NCBI GenBank assembly: GCA_041913505.1
Contig: JAYSFC010000010.1
Span: forward strand, 1-46,363
Reading direction: 5' to 3'
Origin: JAYSFC01 sp041913505
GTDB lineage: Bacteria; Pseudomonadota; Gammaproteobacteria; Burkholderiales; Burkholderiaceae_C
DNA length: 46,363 nucleotides
This document shows, in pieces, positions 36,172 through 44,703 of this stretch. Each line of letters starts with the position of its first letter. Within the stretch, counting starts at the first letter, position 1. Made by a program: the position numbers and the translations under genes. The notes beneath the pieces are model-generated. The model was not told where the DNA came from. It was given only the letters and a program-made list of their open reading frames with translations, and did not search any database.

Positions 36172-37128
36172 ATGCCGAATCTGCGTGCCATAGAAACCTT
36201 CGTCAAAGCCCTGGAGGGAGGCTCCATTGCCTCGGCTGCGCGGCAACTGGGTATTTCCGCGGCGGCGGCCAGCCAGAACATCGCGCGGCTGGAGCGCGAG
36301 CTGGGCACGCGGCTGATCACACGCACCACGCGTTCCATGGCGCTGACCGAGGCGGGCGAGCGCTATCTGGCACGCGTGGCGCCCGTGCTGGGCGAGCTGG
36401 AGAAGGCGCAGTCCGACGTGGCTCTGGTGCATGGCGAGCTGCATGGGCGCTTGCGCGTGGCCTGCATGGCCGCCTTTGGCCGCCATGTGGTGGCGCCGCT
36501 GTTGCCTGCCTTCGCGCGGCGCCACCCCCGGCTGGCGCTGGACCTGCTGGTGACGGACCGCGACGTGGACGTGCTCAAGGAGGACGTGGACGTGAGCATC
36601 CGCTACCGCGACGTGCTGGAGCCCGGCATGTCGGTACGCGAGCTGGCGGCCGTGCCGCGCCTGCTGTGCGCCGCGCCGCAGTACCTGCGCGAACACGGCC
36701 ACCCGCAGGTGGCTGAGGACCTGCTACAGCACGCCTGTCTGCTGTACCGGCGCGAGCGCGACGGGCGCTTCATGCGCTGGCCTTTCATGCGCGATGGCCG
36801 GCGCGTGGAGCCGCCGCTGCGCATCGCGGCGATCGGCACCGATATCGACGCGCTCACCGAGTTCGCGCTGGCGGGTGGCGGCATTGCCTGGGTGGGCAGC
36901 TTCATCGCGCACCGCTACGTGCAGGAGGGGCGCCTGGTGCCGCTGCGGTTGCGGCCCGGGCGCAAGGGGCAGTTGCAGTTCGCGGACGAGACGCTGGATT
37001 TTTTTGCGTGCTTCCGGGATCGGCAGTACGTGCCCGCCAAGGTGCGGGCCTTCGTGGACTACCTGCTGGAGGTGCTGCCGCAGCAGCAGGCCCTCGTGTG
37101 GACTCCGGGCGCGGGTCAGAAGGCGTAG
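36172..37128 (+). CDS. LysR-family regulator
   Basis: A 318-aa LysR-type regulator with the N-terminal helix-turn-helix MPNLRAIETFVKALEGGSIASAARQLGISAAAASQNIARLERELGTRLITRTTRSMALTEAG and a C-terminal effector-binding domain. It is divergent from the DUF2798 gene. The ATG at 36172 begins the conserved domain; a GTG at 36148 in the same frame would add eight residues and run through the inverted repeat. Its 3' end overlaps the convergent TonB-receptor gene by 13 bp. Confidence 0.92.
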   Translation: MPNLRAIETFVKALEGGSIASAARQLGISAAAASQNIARLERELGTRLITRTTRSMALTEAGERYLARVAPVLGELEKAQSDVALVHGELHGRLRVACMAAFGRHVVAPLLPAFARRHPRLALDLLVTDRDVDVLKEDVDVSIRYRDVLEPGMSVRELAAVPRLLCAAPQYLREHGHPQVAEDLLQHACLLYRRERDGRFMRWPFMRDGRRVEPPLRIAAIGTDIDALTEFALAGGGIAWVGSFIAHRYVQEGRLVPLRLRPGRKGQLQFADETLDFFACFRDRQYVPAKVRAFVDYLLEVLPQQQALVWTPGAGQKA

Positions 37129-39242
37129 TCCAGCGTCACATACAGCGAGCGCGGCTCGCCCGGCGTCACGGCTGCGAAGCCTGCGGCCGAGGTGGAGGCA
37201 TCGAGGTAGTAGCGCCGGTTGGTGGCGTTCTTGAGGTTGGCCTGCAGCCGCACGCCGCCCGCGAACTGGTAGCCCGCCGCGAGGTCGAGCACGGTGTAGC
37301 CCGGCAGTCGCCACAGGTTGTCGTTGGCGGTGAACCTGTCGCCCTGGTGCACGAGGCCGCCGCCGATCCACAGGCCCGGCGCCTGCGGCAGGCGGTACTG
37401 CGTCCACAGCGATGCGGTGCGCCGGGTGGCGAGCGCGACGCGGTTGCCCACGTTGGCCCCGGCCGTGGTGTCGGCCAGCACCTTCGGGTCAAGGAAGGTG
37501 GCCTGGGCCGTGATGCTCCAGCCCGGCGTGATGCGGCCCTGCACCTCGAACTCCAGCCCCTTGATGCGCTGGCGCGCTGTGAGGAGTGAGTAGCCGGGGT
37601 GCTGCGGGTCGTTGGCCGGCGCGTTTGTGAGCTCGAGGTCGAAGGCTGATACGGTGGTGAGCAGGCGCTGGCCCAGCCATTCCTGTTTCCAGCCCACCTC
37701 GAGCTGCTTGCCCTCGGAGGGTGCTGCGGCCCGGTCGCCCCACAGCAGCGTGCCCGGGTTGGCCTGGAACGAGCGCGCATGGCTCACGTAGAGCATGCTG
37801 CCGGGCGTGGGCTGCCAGCTCAGCGCAGCGCTGGGCTGGGTCTTGCCCACATCGGTGACAGGTCTGGTGTAAACGTCCTTGAAGCGGTCGTGGCGCAGGC
37901 CCAGCAGCAGGCTGAAGTCACCGAGCGCGAGCCGGTCCTGCACGAAGAGGCCCGTGTTGCGAGCGTCCGAGGCCACGGCGGCCGTGCCGCCCGCAGCCAC
38001 GGGGGGTACGAGACCCGTCACGGGCCGGTACAGGTCCACCGCGCCGAGGTTGCCCGTGGCGCGCGCGCCGTACACGCTTTCTATGGCGCGCCAGTCGAGC
38101 CCCGCCAGCAGCGTGTGCCGCACGGCGCCCGTCTGCAGTTGCGCGCGCAGCTCGGCCAGCGCGGTGTCAGACGTGTAGTCTTGCCCTGGCGCGAGCCAGT
38201 AGCCGCGTGCCACCTTGCCACCCGCCACGGGGCCAACGGGGTAGACCATGTTCACGTTGCGGAAGGTCTCGTTGCGCGAGAGGTGCACGCGCCCCTCGAG
38301 CCCGTCGGCAAAGCGGTGCTGCAGCTCGGTGGAGTAGAAGCGCAGGTGGCCGTCGGTCTTCAGCCAGGGCTCGCCGTAGAACGTACCCACGGCGATCGCA
38401 TCCGCGCTGCGCGGGTTCTTCGGATCGGGAACGGCCAGGCCCACGGTGGAAACACCTTCCAGGCCCTGGTACTCGGCCTGAGCGCGCCAGCGCGTGTCGG
38501 GCGTGATCTGCCATTCGAGGCTGCCCGCCAGGCCCTGTTTGCGCGGCGTGTTGCCGTCCACGAAGCTGCCGCCCCGGCTTGCGCCGCCGTCGAGCCGGTA
38601 GCGCAGCGTGCCGTCGGTGTTCAGCGGGCCCGTGAGGTTGAACTCGGCGCTGCGCCAGCCATGGCTGCCCGCGCCGACCTTCACGCTGCGCAGCGGGTCG
38701 GCCTGCGGCCGCTTGCTCACGTAGTTGACGAGGCCGCCCGGCGCGACCTGGCCGAACTCCAGCGCGGCCGGGCCCTTGATGACCTCGACGCGCTCGATGT
38801 TGAACAGCGGTGGGTCGATCAGGTGCATGAACTTGGCACCGTCGCGCAGGTAGTTGTAGGTGTTGTTGGCCCACAGCCCGCGGATGGCGAACTGTGAATA
38901 GGAGCCTGCGTATTCGCTGCGCGAAGACACGCCCGCCGCGTTGCGCAGCACGTCGCGCTCGGTGGTGGCCATCTGTTGCTCCAGCAGGGCGCCGTCGATC
39001 ACGCTCACGGCGCGTGGCGTCTCGAGCACCGACAGGCCCAGGCGCGAACTGCTTTGCGCGCGCCGCGCGGGCGCGGAGGCGGCTTCCGCCGTGGAGCCCG
39101 TCACATCGACCTGGGTCAGGGTGGGCGTGGCGTCGCCGGCGGGGGCGGCGGCGGACTGGGCCAGCGCGTTGCTGCATAGCAGCCACAGCGCGGCCTGGGC
39201 CATGGCCGTGCGGGTGGCTTCCAAGGGGATGGATGGGATCAT
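37116..39242 (-). CDS. TonB-dependent siderophore receptor (hydroxamate-type)
   Basis: A 708-aa outer-membrane receptor. A signal peptide ends near NALAQSAA. The plug domain (about 60-200) includes LETPRAVSVIDGALLEQQ, GVSSRSEYAGSYSQFAIRGLW and VEVIKGPAALEFGQVAPGGLVNYVSKRP. A 22-strand barrel follows and ends in a terminal aromatic residue (LYVTLDYAF) for Bam recognition. It resembles FhuA/FhuE-like ferric-hydroxamate receptors; the ligand is not certain. It is the last gene of the iron operon, 34 nt after the other receptor, with no separate Fur box. Confidence 0.92.
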   Translation of the reverse strand: MIPSIPLEATRTAMAQAALWLLCSNALAQSAAAPAGDATPTLTQVDVTGSTAEAASAPARRAQSSSRLGLSVLETPRAVSVIDGALLEQQMATTERDVLRNAAGVSSRSEYAGSYSQFAIRGLWANNTYNYLRDGAKFMHLIDPPLFNIERVEVIKGPAALEFGQVAPGGLVNYVSKRPQADPLRSVKVGAGSHGWRSAEFNLTGPLNTDGTLRYRLDGGASRGGSFVDGNTPRKQGLAGSLEWQITPDTRWRAQAEYQGLEGVSTVGLAVPDPKNPRSADAIAVGTFYGEPWLKTDGHLRFYSTELQHRFADGLEGRVHLSRNETFRNVNMVYPVGPVAGGKVARGYWLAPGQDYTSDTALAELRAQLQTGAVRHTLLAGLDWRAIESVYGARATGNLGAVDLYRPVTGLVPPVAAGGTAAVASDARNTGLFVQDRLALGDFSLLLGLRHDRFKDVYTRPVTDVGKTQPSAALSWQPTPGSMLYVSHARSFQANPGTLLWGDRAAAPSEGKQLEVGWKQEWLGQRLLTTVSAFDLELTNAPANDPQHPGYSLLTARQRIKGLEFEVQGRITPGWSITAQATFLDPKVLADTTAGANVGNRVALATRRTASLWTQYRLPQAPGLWIGGGLVHQGDRFTANDNLWRLPGYTVLDLAAGYQFAGGVRLQANLKNATNRRYYLDASTSAAGFAAVTPGEPRSLYVTLDYAF

Positions 39243-39276
39243 GTGTCCTGAATGAAGGCTTTGGAAGGGAGGGGGG

Positions 39277-41409
39277 TCAGAAGCGCGTGCGCAGCGTCAC
39301 CTGCAACGCGCGCGGTGAGCCGGGCAGGATCAGGTTGTCCACGCTGCCGTGGGCCGAGACGTAGTACTTGCGGTTGGCAAGGTTCTTGAGGTTCACGTCC
39401 AGCTCCCAGTCTCCGCGGGTGAATTGCAGCGCGGCGTCGAGCGTGGTGTAGCCCGGCAGCGTGACGAGGTTGGTGAGCGAGGCGAAACGCGCCCCCACGT
39501 AATTGACCCCGCCGCCCAGGCGCAGCCCATGACCCAGGTCCTTCATGGCCCAGAGGAAGGCTGAGTTCTTGGGCGTGAGCGCGGGTACCTTGCCCTGGGC
39601 AGGTACGGCCACGGTGGGCAGCTGGCCCGACGTGGTGGTGGCGAGCGACTGCGTCATGCGTCCGTCGAGGTAGGCGTAGCCCGCGCTCACGTCCCAGCGC
39701 CCCGGCAGGTGGCCATTGAGCGTGAGCTCCAGCCCGTTGGTGCGCTGCGTGCCTACGTTGATCTGCTGGCCCGGGTTGGCGGGGTTGGTGTTCTTGATGT
39801 TGGTGCGCTCGAGGTTGAACAGCGCAGCCGTGGCGTTGAGCTGGCCGTCGAGCATGTCCACCTTGACGCCGATTTCCTTGTTCTGCGTGATCTCGGGCTC
39901 GTTGTTCACGTTGCTGGCCGCCAGGGCAAAGGCTTCGGCAGAGGGTTGGAACGACTTGCTGTACGACACGTAGTACGACACCGTGTCGCTGGGCTGCCAC
40001 ACCAGGCCCGCGCGGGGGCTGAACTTCCTGTCGGTGCGGTCGAGCGCTGCGAGCTTGCGATCGAAGCGCGTGGACTGGCCGAACACGTCGTAGCGCGCGC
40101 CCACCAGGGCCTTCCACTGCGGCGCGAGCGTGATCTGGTTCTGCCAGTACAGGGCCGCCGTGTCCTGCGTGGTGTGGCTGGGGATCGCGCTGTCGGCGTT
40201 GTAGCTCGCCGCGGGAATGGTGGGGGCGGGGCGGCCGCTGGGGTCGAACAGCGGCACGCGGTCGGCGCCGCCCGAGACCGACTCGGCGCGCTTCTTCTGC
40301 CGTCCCAGTTCCACGCCCATGAGCCATTCCTGCTGCAGGCCGCCCAGGTGGTTGCGCCAGGTCACATCGGTCTGGTTGAACAGGCCCTGTTCGTCGCGCA
40401 GGATGAACGAGCGCGTGCGGCCCACGGTGAGCGTGACCGGGTCTGTCGTCCCGCCGGGCAGCGTGTTGTAGCGGTCGAGCGTGTAGTCGTACAGGCGCGT
40501 GACGTTGCGCAGCGACCAGTCCGCGCTGAAGCGGTGGTTCAGCGTGGCCGTGAAGGCTTGCATCTGGCTCGTGGTGGTATCGTCGCGCGCGGCGTTCGAC
40601 GAGCCGTAGTAGGTGCCCACGGGCACGTTGACGGGGCGGCCGTTGAGCGCGGGAATGCCGAAGTCGGTGAGGCGCTCATCGCGCGCATGGGTGTACTGCA
40701 GCAGCAGCTGCGTCTCGGGCGCGAGCTTGAGCGCGAGCGAAGGCGCGAAGTGGTGGCGCTTCACGAACTGCTGATTGCGGTAGCTGCCCGAATCCTCCGC
40801 GGCGGCATTGAGCCGGAAGGCGGCGGTGTCGCTCATGACCACGTTCACGTCGGCCGTGGCGCGGCGCAGGTCGAAACTGCCGACCGAGAGCGAAGCCTCG
40901 CCGCCCGTGCGGTCCCAGCGCGGCTTCTTGGTTACGCGGTTGATGAGGCCGCCCGAGGAGCCGCGGCCGTAAAGCACGGCGGCCGGGCCCTTGAGCACTT
41001 CCACGCGCTCGATGTCCACGAGATCGCGGAAGTACAGAGCGTCGTCGCGCACGCCGTCCACGAACTGGTCGGCGATCGCCGTGAAGCCGCGGATCACCAC
41101 CTGGTCGCGCTGTCCGTCGCCCGAGCTCATGGCCACGCCGGGCACGTTGCGCAGCACGTCCTCCAGCGAGCGCGCGCCCTGGTCGCGCAGCAACTGGCCG
41201 GGCACCACGTTCACCGCCTGGGGTACATCGCGCAATGGCGCGCTGCCCTTGGTGGCCGTGCTGCCGAGCGCAGGCGAATAGGCCTCGCCGGCGGCTTCCT
41301 GGACGGTGACTTCGCCAAGGGTGGCGCTGCTCGCGGCTGATTGAGCGAATGCGGGGGCGCACAGGGCAGCGATCGCGGCGGCGAGGGCGGTGGGACGGTA
41401 CAGAGGCAT
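39277..41409 (-). CDS. TonB-dependent siderophore receptor (Fiu/PiuA-like catecholate type)
   Basis: A 710-aa outer-membrane receptor. The signal peptide is cleaved near APAFAQSA. The TonB box region is LGEVTVQEA. The plug contains DVPQAVNVVPGQLLRDQG, LRNVPGVAMSSGDGQRDQVVIRGF and VEVLKGPAAVLYGRGSSGGLINRVTKKP, the last phrase typical of Fiu/PiuA-like catecholate receptors. The barrel ends ALQVTLRTRF with a C-terminal Phe. The ATG at 41409 has AGGAA upstream. It sits 49 nt behind the DUF3325 gene in the Fur-controlled operon. Confidence 0.93.
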   Translation of the reverse strand: MPLYRPTALAAAIAALCAPAFAQSAASSATLGEVTVQEAAGEAYSPALGSTATKGSAPLRDVPQAVNVVPGQLLRDQGARSLEDVLRNVPGVAMSSGDGQRDQVVIRGFTAIADQFVDGVRDDALYFRDLVDIERVEVLKGPAAVLYGRGSSGGLINRVTKKPRWDRTGGEASLSVGSFDLRRATADVNVVMSDTAAFRLNAAAEDSGSYRNQQFVKRHHFAPSLALKLAPETQLLLQYTHARDERLTDFGIPALNGRPVNVPVGTYYGSSNAARDDTTTSQMQAFTATLNHRFSADWSLRNVTRLYDYTLDRYNTLPGGTTDPVTLTVGRTRSFILRDEQGLFNQTDVTWRNHLGGLQQEWLMGVELGRQKKRAESVSGGADRVPLFDPSGRPAPTIPAASYNADSAIPSHTTQDTAALYWQNQITLAPQWKALVGARYDVFGQSTRFDRKLAALDRTDRKFSPRAGLVWQPSDTVSYYVSYSKSFQPSAEAFALAASNVNNEPEITQNKEIGVKVDMLDGQLNATAALFNLERTNIKNTNPANPGQQINVGTQRTNGLELTLNGHLPGRWDVSAGYAYLDGRMTQSLATTTSGQLPTVAVPAQGKVPALTPKNSAFLWAMKDLGHGLRLGGGVNYVGARFASLTNLVTLPGYTTLDAALQFTRGDWELDVNLKNLANRKYYVSAHGSVDNLILPGSPRALQVTLRTRF

Positions 41410-41458
41410 GGAAATTCCTGAAGGAAAGAAGAAATCGTGAACAGGCTGGTGCGCGCTG

Positions 41459-41797
41459 CTAGGACGCAGGCCACAGCGCAATCGCCGCGGCAAGCGTCAG
41501 CAGTGCGAGCGCCGGCAGGTGCCGCGGCAGCCAGGTTGCGGCAGCCGTGGTGGCCAGGGCTGCCACCGATAGGGCGGTGGCCCACCAAACCACGCTGAGT
41601 GGCACCGTCAGCGCGCCGGGCCTGCCGATGGCCAGCAGCAGCGAGAGTGCGAGCAGGGCCCCACCCGCGCGGCGCAGCAGGCGCCGGCGCCAGAAGGTGC
41701 CCGTGTGTGCCCAGGCGTCTTCGTGGTGGCGCTCCAGCCCCAGGGCGATGCCGGACCAGCCGGCGAAGCACAGCAGCAGTTCGGGCATGGCGTTCAT
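41459..41797 (-). CDS. DUF3325 small membrane protein
   Basis: A 112-aa protein with three predicted transmembrane segments. It matches DUF3325, a small family found with PepSY-TM proteins and TonB siderophore receptors. Its ATG overlaps the stop of the PepSY gene (ATGA), so translation is probably coupled. A role in ferric-siderophore handling at the inner membrane is inferred from the conserved neighbourhood. Confidence 0.85.
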   Translation of the reverse strand: MNAMPELLLCFAGWSGIALGLERHHEDAWAHTGTFWRRRLLRRAGGALLALSLLLAIGRPGALTVPLSVVWWATALSVAALATTAAATWLPRHLPALALLTLAAAIALWPAS

Positions 41798-43455
41798 GCT
41801 CCCCGGGGCCGGCGCGGGGCCGTGCCGTGGAGCGCCGAGGCGCGGGCGGCGGCGCGTGGAGCGGATGCGCGGCCCGGGCGCAGGCGCCAGGCCAGACTGC
41901 CCAGCAGCACGCCGGTGGCAAGAAAGGCCAGGTCCATGCCGGCCCAGGCCCACTCGCCCGCAGGCAGCGTGACACCCAGGTGTGCACTGGTGGTGAGCGC
42001 GTTGAGCACGGGCAGGGCAGCGAATGCGGCGCCCGCCAGCGCAAGCAGCAGCGTCCAGCCCCGGCGGTCGGGCCAAAGCATGGCCGCCAGCAGAGCGAGA
42101 CCCCAGGCCGAGAAAAAGATGTGCAGCTCGGCGTCCGCGCGCCCTGCAAGGTCCAGCGGCAGCAGTCGGTTGGAAGCGAGGTAGGCGCCGATCGCCATCG
42201 GCAGGCCGGCCAGGGCCGCGAGGTTGAACGTGGCCACAAGGCGCTCGCCGCGCGCGAGCGGCGCCGGCCCGGCGGCCTTGCGTTCCGATTGGGCGTGGCG
42301 TTTGACGGACCACAGCACCAGGCCCGTGGCGATCATGAGGCTGCCGAGCAGGCCGAAGCCGAACAGCACCCCGCGCAGGCCAGGGCCCGCGAAGCGCGCC
42401 ATGTGCAGGCCGAAGAGCACGCCATAGGTCCGGGCAGCGGGGCCTTGTACATCGACCAAGCCCAGGCGCTCGCCCGTGAGGCCATCAAAGTGCAGGCGCT
42501 GAGGGCGGTACTGCAGGCGCTCGCCATCGTGGCGCGCCACTTCGAGGAGCATGCCGTCACCTTCGCGGCGCGCGCTGAGGGTGCCGATGCGCCCGCCCGG
42601 CCACTCGGCGCGGGCGCTGTCGACCAGCGGGCCGAGCGCGATGAGCGGCAGCGCGGCCATGCCCTCAGCGGGGGCGCTGCGCGCAGCGCGCCGGCCAGTG
42701 GGCTCACCCCGGAGGTCGCCGGAGTACGCCTGCGCATCCATGCCCTGGGGCCCCCGGTAGACGGCCGCGATGCCCGCAGGCATGTAGAGCGCGTGCAGGA
42801 TCATGAGCCCGCTGAAGGTGATCATCAGATAGAACGGCAGCACGAGCACGCCCGAAACGTTGTGCGCATCGAGCCAGGCGCGCTGGCCGCCCTTGGCGGG
42901 GCGGAAGGTGAAGAAATCCTTGAAGATGCGGCGGTGCGTGACCGCGCCCGTGAGCAGCGCGACGAGCATCAGCATCGTGGCCGCGCCCACGATCCAGCGG
43001 CCCTGAATGGCCCAGCGTCCGTTCTTGGCGGTGCGCAGCTCGAAGTGGAAGCGGTAGAAGAACTCCCCGCCCAGGGTCTCGCGCGGGTGGAGCGCGGCGC
43101 CGCTTTGCGGGTCCACCAGCAGGGTCTGGAAGCGGGCGTTGGCCGGGTTGCGCCACAGCACCTGCACCCAGGGTTGGCGTTCGTCGGGCAGGCGCATGAT
43201 CCACTGGGTCACGCCGGGTGCCTCACGGTGCAGGGCCAGCTGCGCGCGCTCGGCCGCGTTGGTTGGCGCGGGCGGCAGGCCGTGCAGTTCAGGCTGCATC
43301 CAGCGGTTGAGCTCCGTGCGCCAGAGCGACAGGGAGCCCGTGAGGAAGACTGCGAACAGCAGCCACCCCAGCACCAGGCCAGACCAGGTGTGCAGCCATG
43401 ACATGGCTTGGCGAAAGCCCTCGCGCGGAGTGCGTGGCGTGGCGGCGGCGCTCAT
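41794..43455 (-). CDS. PepSY-associated TM protein (siderophore-iron reductase-like)
   Basis: A 553-aa inner-membrane protein with about six or more membrane segments. The opening helix region GFRQAMSWLHTWSGLVLGWLLFAVFLTGSLSLWRTELNRWM is typical, with PepSY periplasmic domains between TM segments and further conserved His (AHNVSGVLVLPFYLMITFSG; FGLHMARFAG) that may bind haem. FoxB/FhuF-like members of this group reduce iron in imported siderophores; that function is inferred. It overlaps both neighbours by 4 nt (ATGA), tying it tightly to DUF3649 and DUF3325. Confidence 0.88.
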   Translation of the reverse strand: MSAAATPRTPREGFRQAMSWLHTWSGLVLGWLLFAVFLTGSLSLWRTELNRWMQPELHGLPPAPTNAAERAQLALHREAPGVTQWIMRLPDERQPWVQVLWRNPANARFQTLLVDPQSGAALHPRETLGGEFFYRFHFELRTAKNGRWAIQGRWIVGAATMLMLVALLTGAVTHRRIFKDFFTFRPAKGGQRAWLDAHNVSGVLVLPFYLMITFSGLMILHALYMPAGIAAVYRGPQGMDAQAYSGDLRGEPTGRRAARSAPAEGMAALPLIALGPLVDSARAEWPGGRIGTLSARREGDGMLLEVARHDGERLQYRPQRLHFDGLTGERLGLVDVQGPAARTYGVLFGLHMARFAGPGLRGVLFGFGLLGSLMIATGLVLWSVKRHAQSERKAAGPAPLARGERLVATFNLAALAGLPMAIGAYLASNRLLPLDLAGRADAELHIFFSAWGLALLAAMLWPDRRGWTLLLALAGAAFAALPVLNALTTSAHLGVTLPAGEWAWAGMDLAFLATGVLLGSLAWRLRPGRASAPRAAARASALHGTAPRRPRGA

Positions 43456-43760
43456 CGCAGGCCCTCCGCCCAGCGGGGCGCCATGGCGGCCAGGCCCAGT
43501 ACCCCGGCAGGCAGCGCGACGCCCGCCCAGGCCGACCAGGCGCTGCGGGCCCAGAAGGCCCAGCCAGCCCCCAGCGCGTAGACCAGCCATGACAGCAGGG
43601 TGGCCCATACGACGGCCTCTACACGGGGCAGGGCCTGCGCCAGCGCCACGGCCAGCGCCGCCGTGCTGGCGGCCGCGAGCAGATAGCCCCCCAGTACCGC
43701 CGCCAGCGTGCGTGAGGCGATGGCGGCGCGGTAGCGCCAGTCCAGGCAATCGGTCTTCAT
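43452..43760 (-). CDS. DUF3649 small membrane protein
   Basis: A 102-aa protein with three predicted transmembrane helices (around residues 15-40, 48-70 and 78-95), consistent with DUF3649, which regularly precedes PepSY/DUF3325 genes in iron operons. Function is unknown. Its stop overlaps the PepSY start (ATGA). Its ATG at 43760 is overlapped by the stop of a 24-codon upstream ORF; its own Shine-Dalgarno is weak (AAGGG). Confidence 0.85.
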   Translation of the reverse strand: MKTDCLDWRYRAAIASRTLAAVLGGYLLAAASTAALAVALAQALPRVEAVVWATLLSWLVYALGAGWAFWARSAWSAWAGVALPAGVLGLAAMAPRWAEGLR

Positions 43761-43831
43761 GGCCGGCCCTTGGGTGACGGCTCGGGCGCGAAGCGGGTAG
43801 CGGGACAGATGCGGGCGCAGCAGCGCGGCAT
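43757..43831 (-). CDS. Possible Cys-rich 24-residue leader ORF
   Basis: A short ORF starting ATG at 43831 with GGAG 5 nt upstream. It encodes a 24-residue peptide beginning MPRCCARICPATR (three Cys within seven residues), followed by a Pro/Glu/Arg/Lys tail. Its TGA overlaps the DUF3649 ATG in the same 4-nt ATGA arrangement as the next two junctions of the operon. It lies in the ~140-nt leader downstream of the Fur box. It could be a metal- or cysteine-responsive leader peptide; this is inference, and chance cannot be excluded for so short a frame. Confidence 0.5.
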   Translation of the reverse strand: MPRCCARICPATRFAPEPSPKGRP

Positions 43832-43901
43832 GGGGGCTCCAGTCAGTAGGGGGACTTCGGCTGGCTGGAGGAGCCCCTCACTTGCTGGCTGGAAAGGCGC
43901 T

Positions 43902-43930
43902 ATTGTATATAAATGATAATTATTCTCAAT
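43902..43930 (-). promoter_or_regulatory. Fur box overlapping promoter of iron operon
   Basis: On the minus strand TTGAGA (43929-43924) and TACAAT (43907-43902) form -35 and -10 elements with a 16-bp spacer. The 19-bp AATGATAATTATTCTCAAT at 43912-43930 (plus strand) matches the alternating GATAAT/ATTATC style of Fur boxes and covers the spacer and -35. Iron-bound Fur would repress the DUF3649-PepSY-DUF3325-receptor operon. No other Fur-like site is seen in the operon. Confidence 0.75.
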
Positions 43931-43962
43931 TGATTTGTTGAAAGATGTACCGCGCGCCCATG

Positions 43963-43986
43963 AAAAAAGCGGGCCAGGGCCCGCTT
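43963..43986 (-). terminator. Rho-independent terminator of bfr
   Basis: AAGCGGGCC (43967-43975) pairs with GGCCCGCTT (43978-43986), a 9-bp stem with a two-base loop. Read on the minus strand it is followed by a run of six T residues. It lies 24 nt beyond the bfr stop and separates bfr from the Fur-regulated operon. Confidence 0.85.
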
Positions 43987-44009
43987 GAGGGAGTCGGAAC
44001 GCCGGGCGC

Positions 44010-44489
44010 TCAGTCCTGCGCTTCGCCCATCTGCGATTGCAGGTAGTTTTGCAGGCCCACCTTGTCGATCAGGTCGAGCTGGGTTTCGAGGAAGTCGATG
44101 TGCTCCTCGGTGTCGTCAAGGATCTTCTGCAGCAGGTCGCGCGAGACGTAGTCGCGCACGGATTCGCAGTAGGCAATGCCTTCCTTGATGGTGGCTTGCG
44201 CGCCCTGCTCGGAGCGCAGGTCGCAGGCCAGGATCTCGGGCACGTCCTCTCCGACCTGCAGCTTGCCCAGATCCTGCAGGTTGGGCAGGCCGTCGAGCAC
44301 GAAGATGCGGTCCATGATCCAGTCGGCGTGCTTCATCTCGCCGATCGATTCCGCGTACTCCTTCTTGGCCAGCCTGTCGAAGCCCCAGTGCTTGAGCATG
44401 CGGTAGTGCAGAAAGTACTGGTTGATGGCCGTGAGCTCGTTCTTGAGCTGGGCCTGCAGGTGTGCAATGGCTTGCGCGTCGCCTTTCAT
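44010..44489 (-). CDS. bfr: Bacterioferritin Bfr
   Basis: A 159-aa iron-storage subunit; 24 such chains form a hollow shell. The haem ligand Met52 is in IGEMKHADW. Ferroxidase residues Glu18, Glu51, His54, Glu94 and His130 are in place by ungapped comparison with E. coli Bfr. The position equivalent to Glu127 is Thr (DDTEEHIDFLE), though Glu128/Glu129 are adjacent, so the dinuclear site may be altered. AAGGAG precedes the ATG. It has its own terminator and is divergent from ahpC. Confidence 0.93.
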   Translation of the reverse strand: MKGDAQAIAHLQAQLKNELTAINQYFLHYRMLKHWGFDRLAKKEYAESIGEMKHADWIMDRIFVLDGLPNLQDLGKLQVGEDVPEILACDLRSEQGAQATIKEGIAYCESVRDYVSRDLLQKILDDTEEHIDFLETQLDLIDKVGLQNYLQSQMGEAQD

Positions 44490-44623
44490 CGGGGGCTCCT
44501 TGTCGTTTGGGGGAGCGTTCGATTGTGGGGGTGTGTTCCGGCACTGGCAAGCATGCCCCTGCGCGCGGCGGGCATGGTGGAGCAGGGTGTCGTAAAATAG
44601 TAATAGTTAATCGATTGAATGTA

Positions 44624-44642
44624 ATCAATTAATTGGATTGAT
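44624..44642 (+). promoter_or_regulatory. AT-rich promoter island upstream of ahpC
   Basis: ATCAAT-N7-ATTGAT at 44624-44642, with an overlapping ATTGA-N6-TCAAT at 44614-44629, sits in an AT-rich stretch (about 44592-44645) between divergent bfr and ahpC. The half-sites and the following AT-N-TCC resemble those upstream of katG, but the spacer is 7 rather than 11. A peroxide regulator such as OxyR is the likely binder; inferred. Confidence 0.4.
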
Positions 44643-44703
44643 ATGTCCGAAAGGCCTAGACTTCAGTCCTGTGTTCAGCCAACCCACCAACGAGGAAACC
44701 GCA

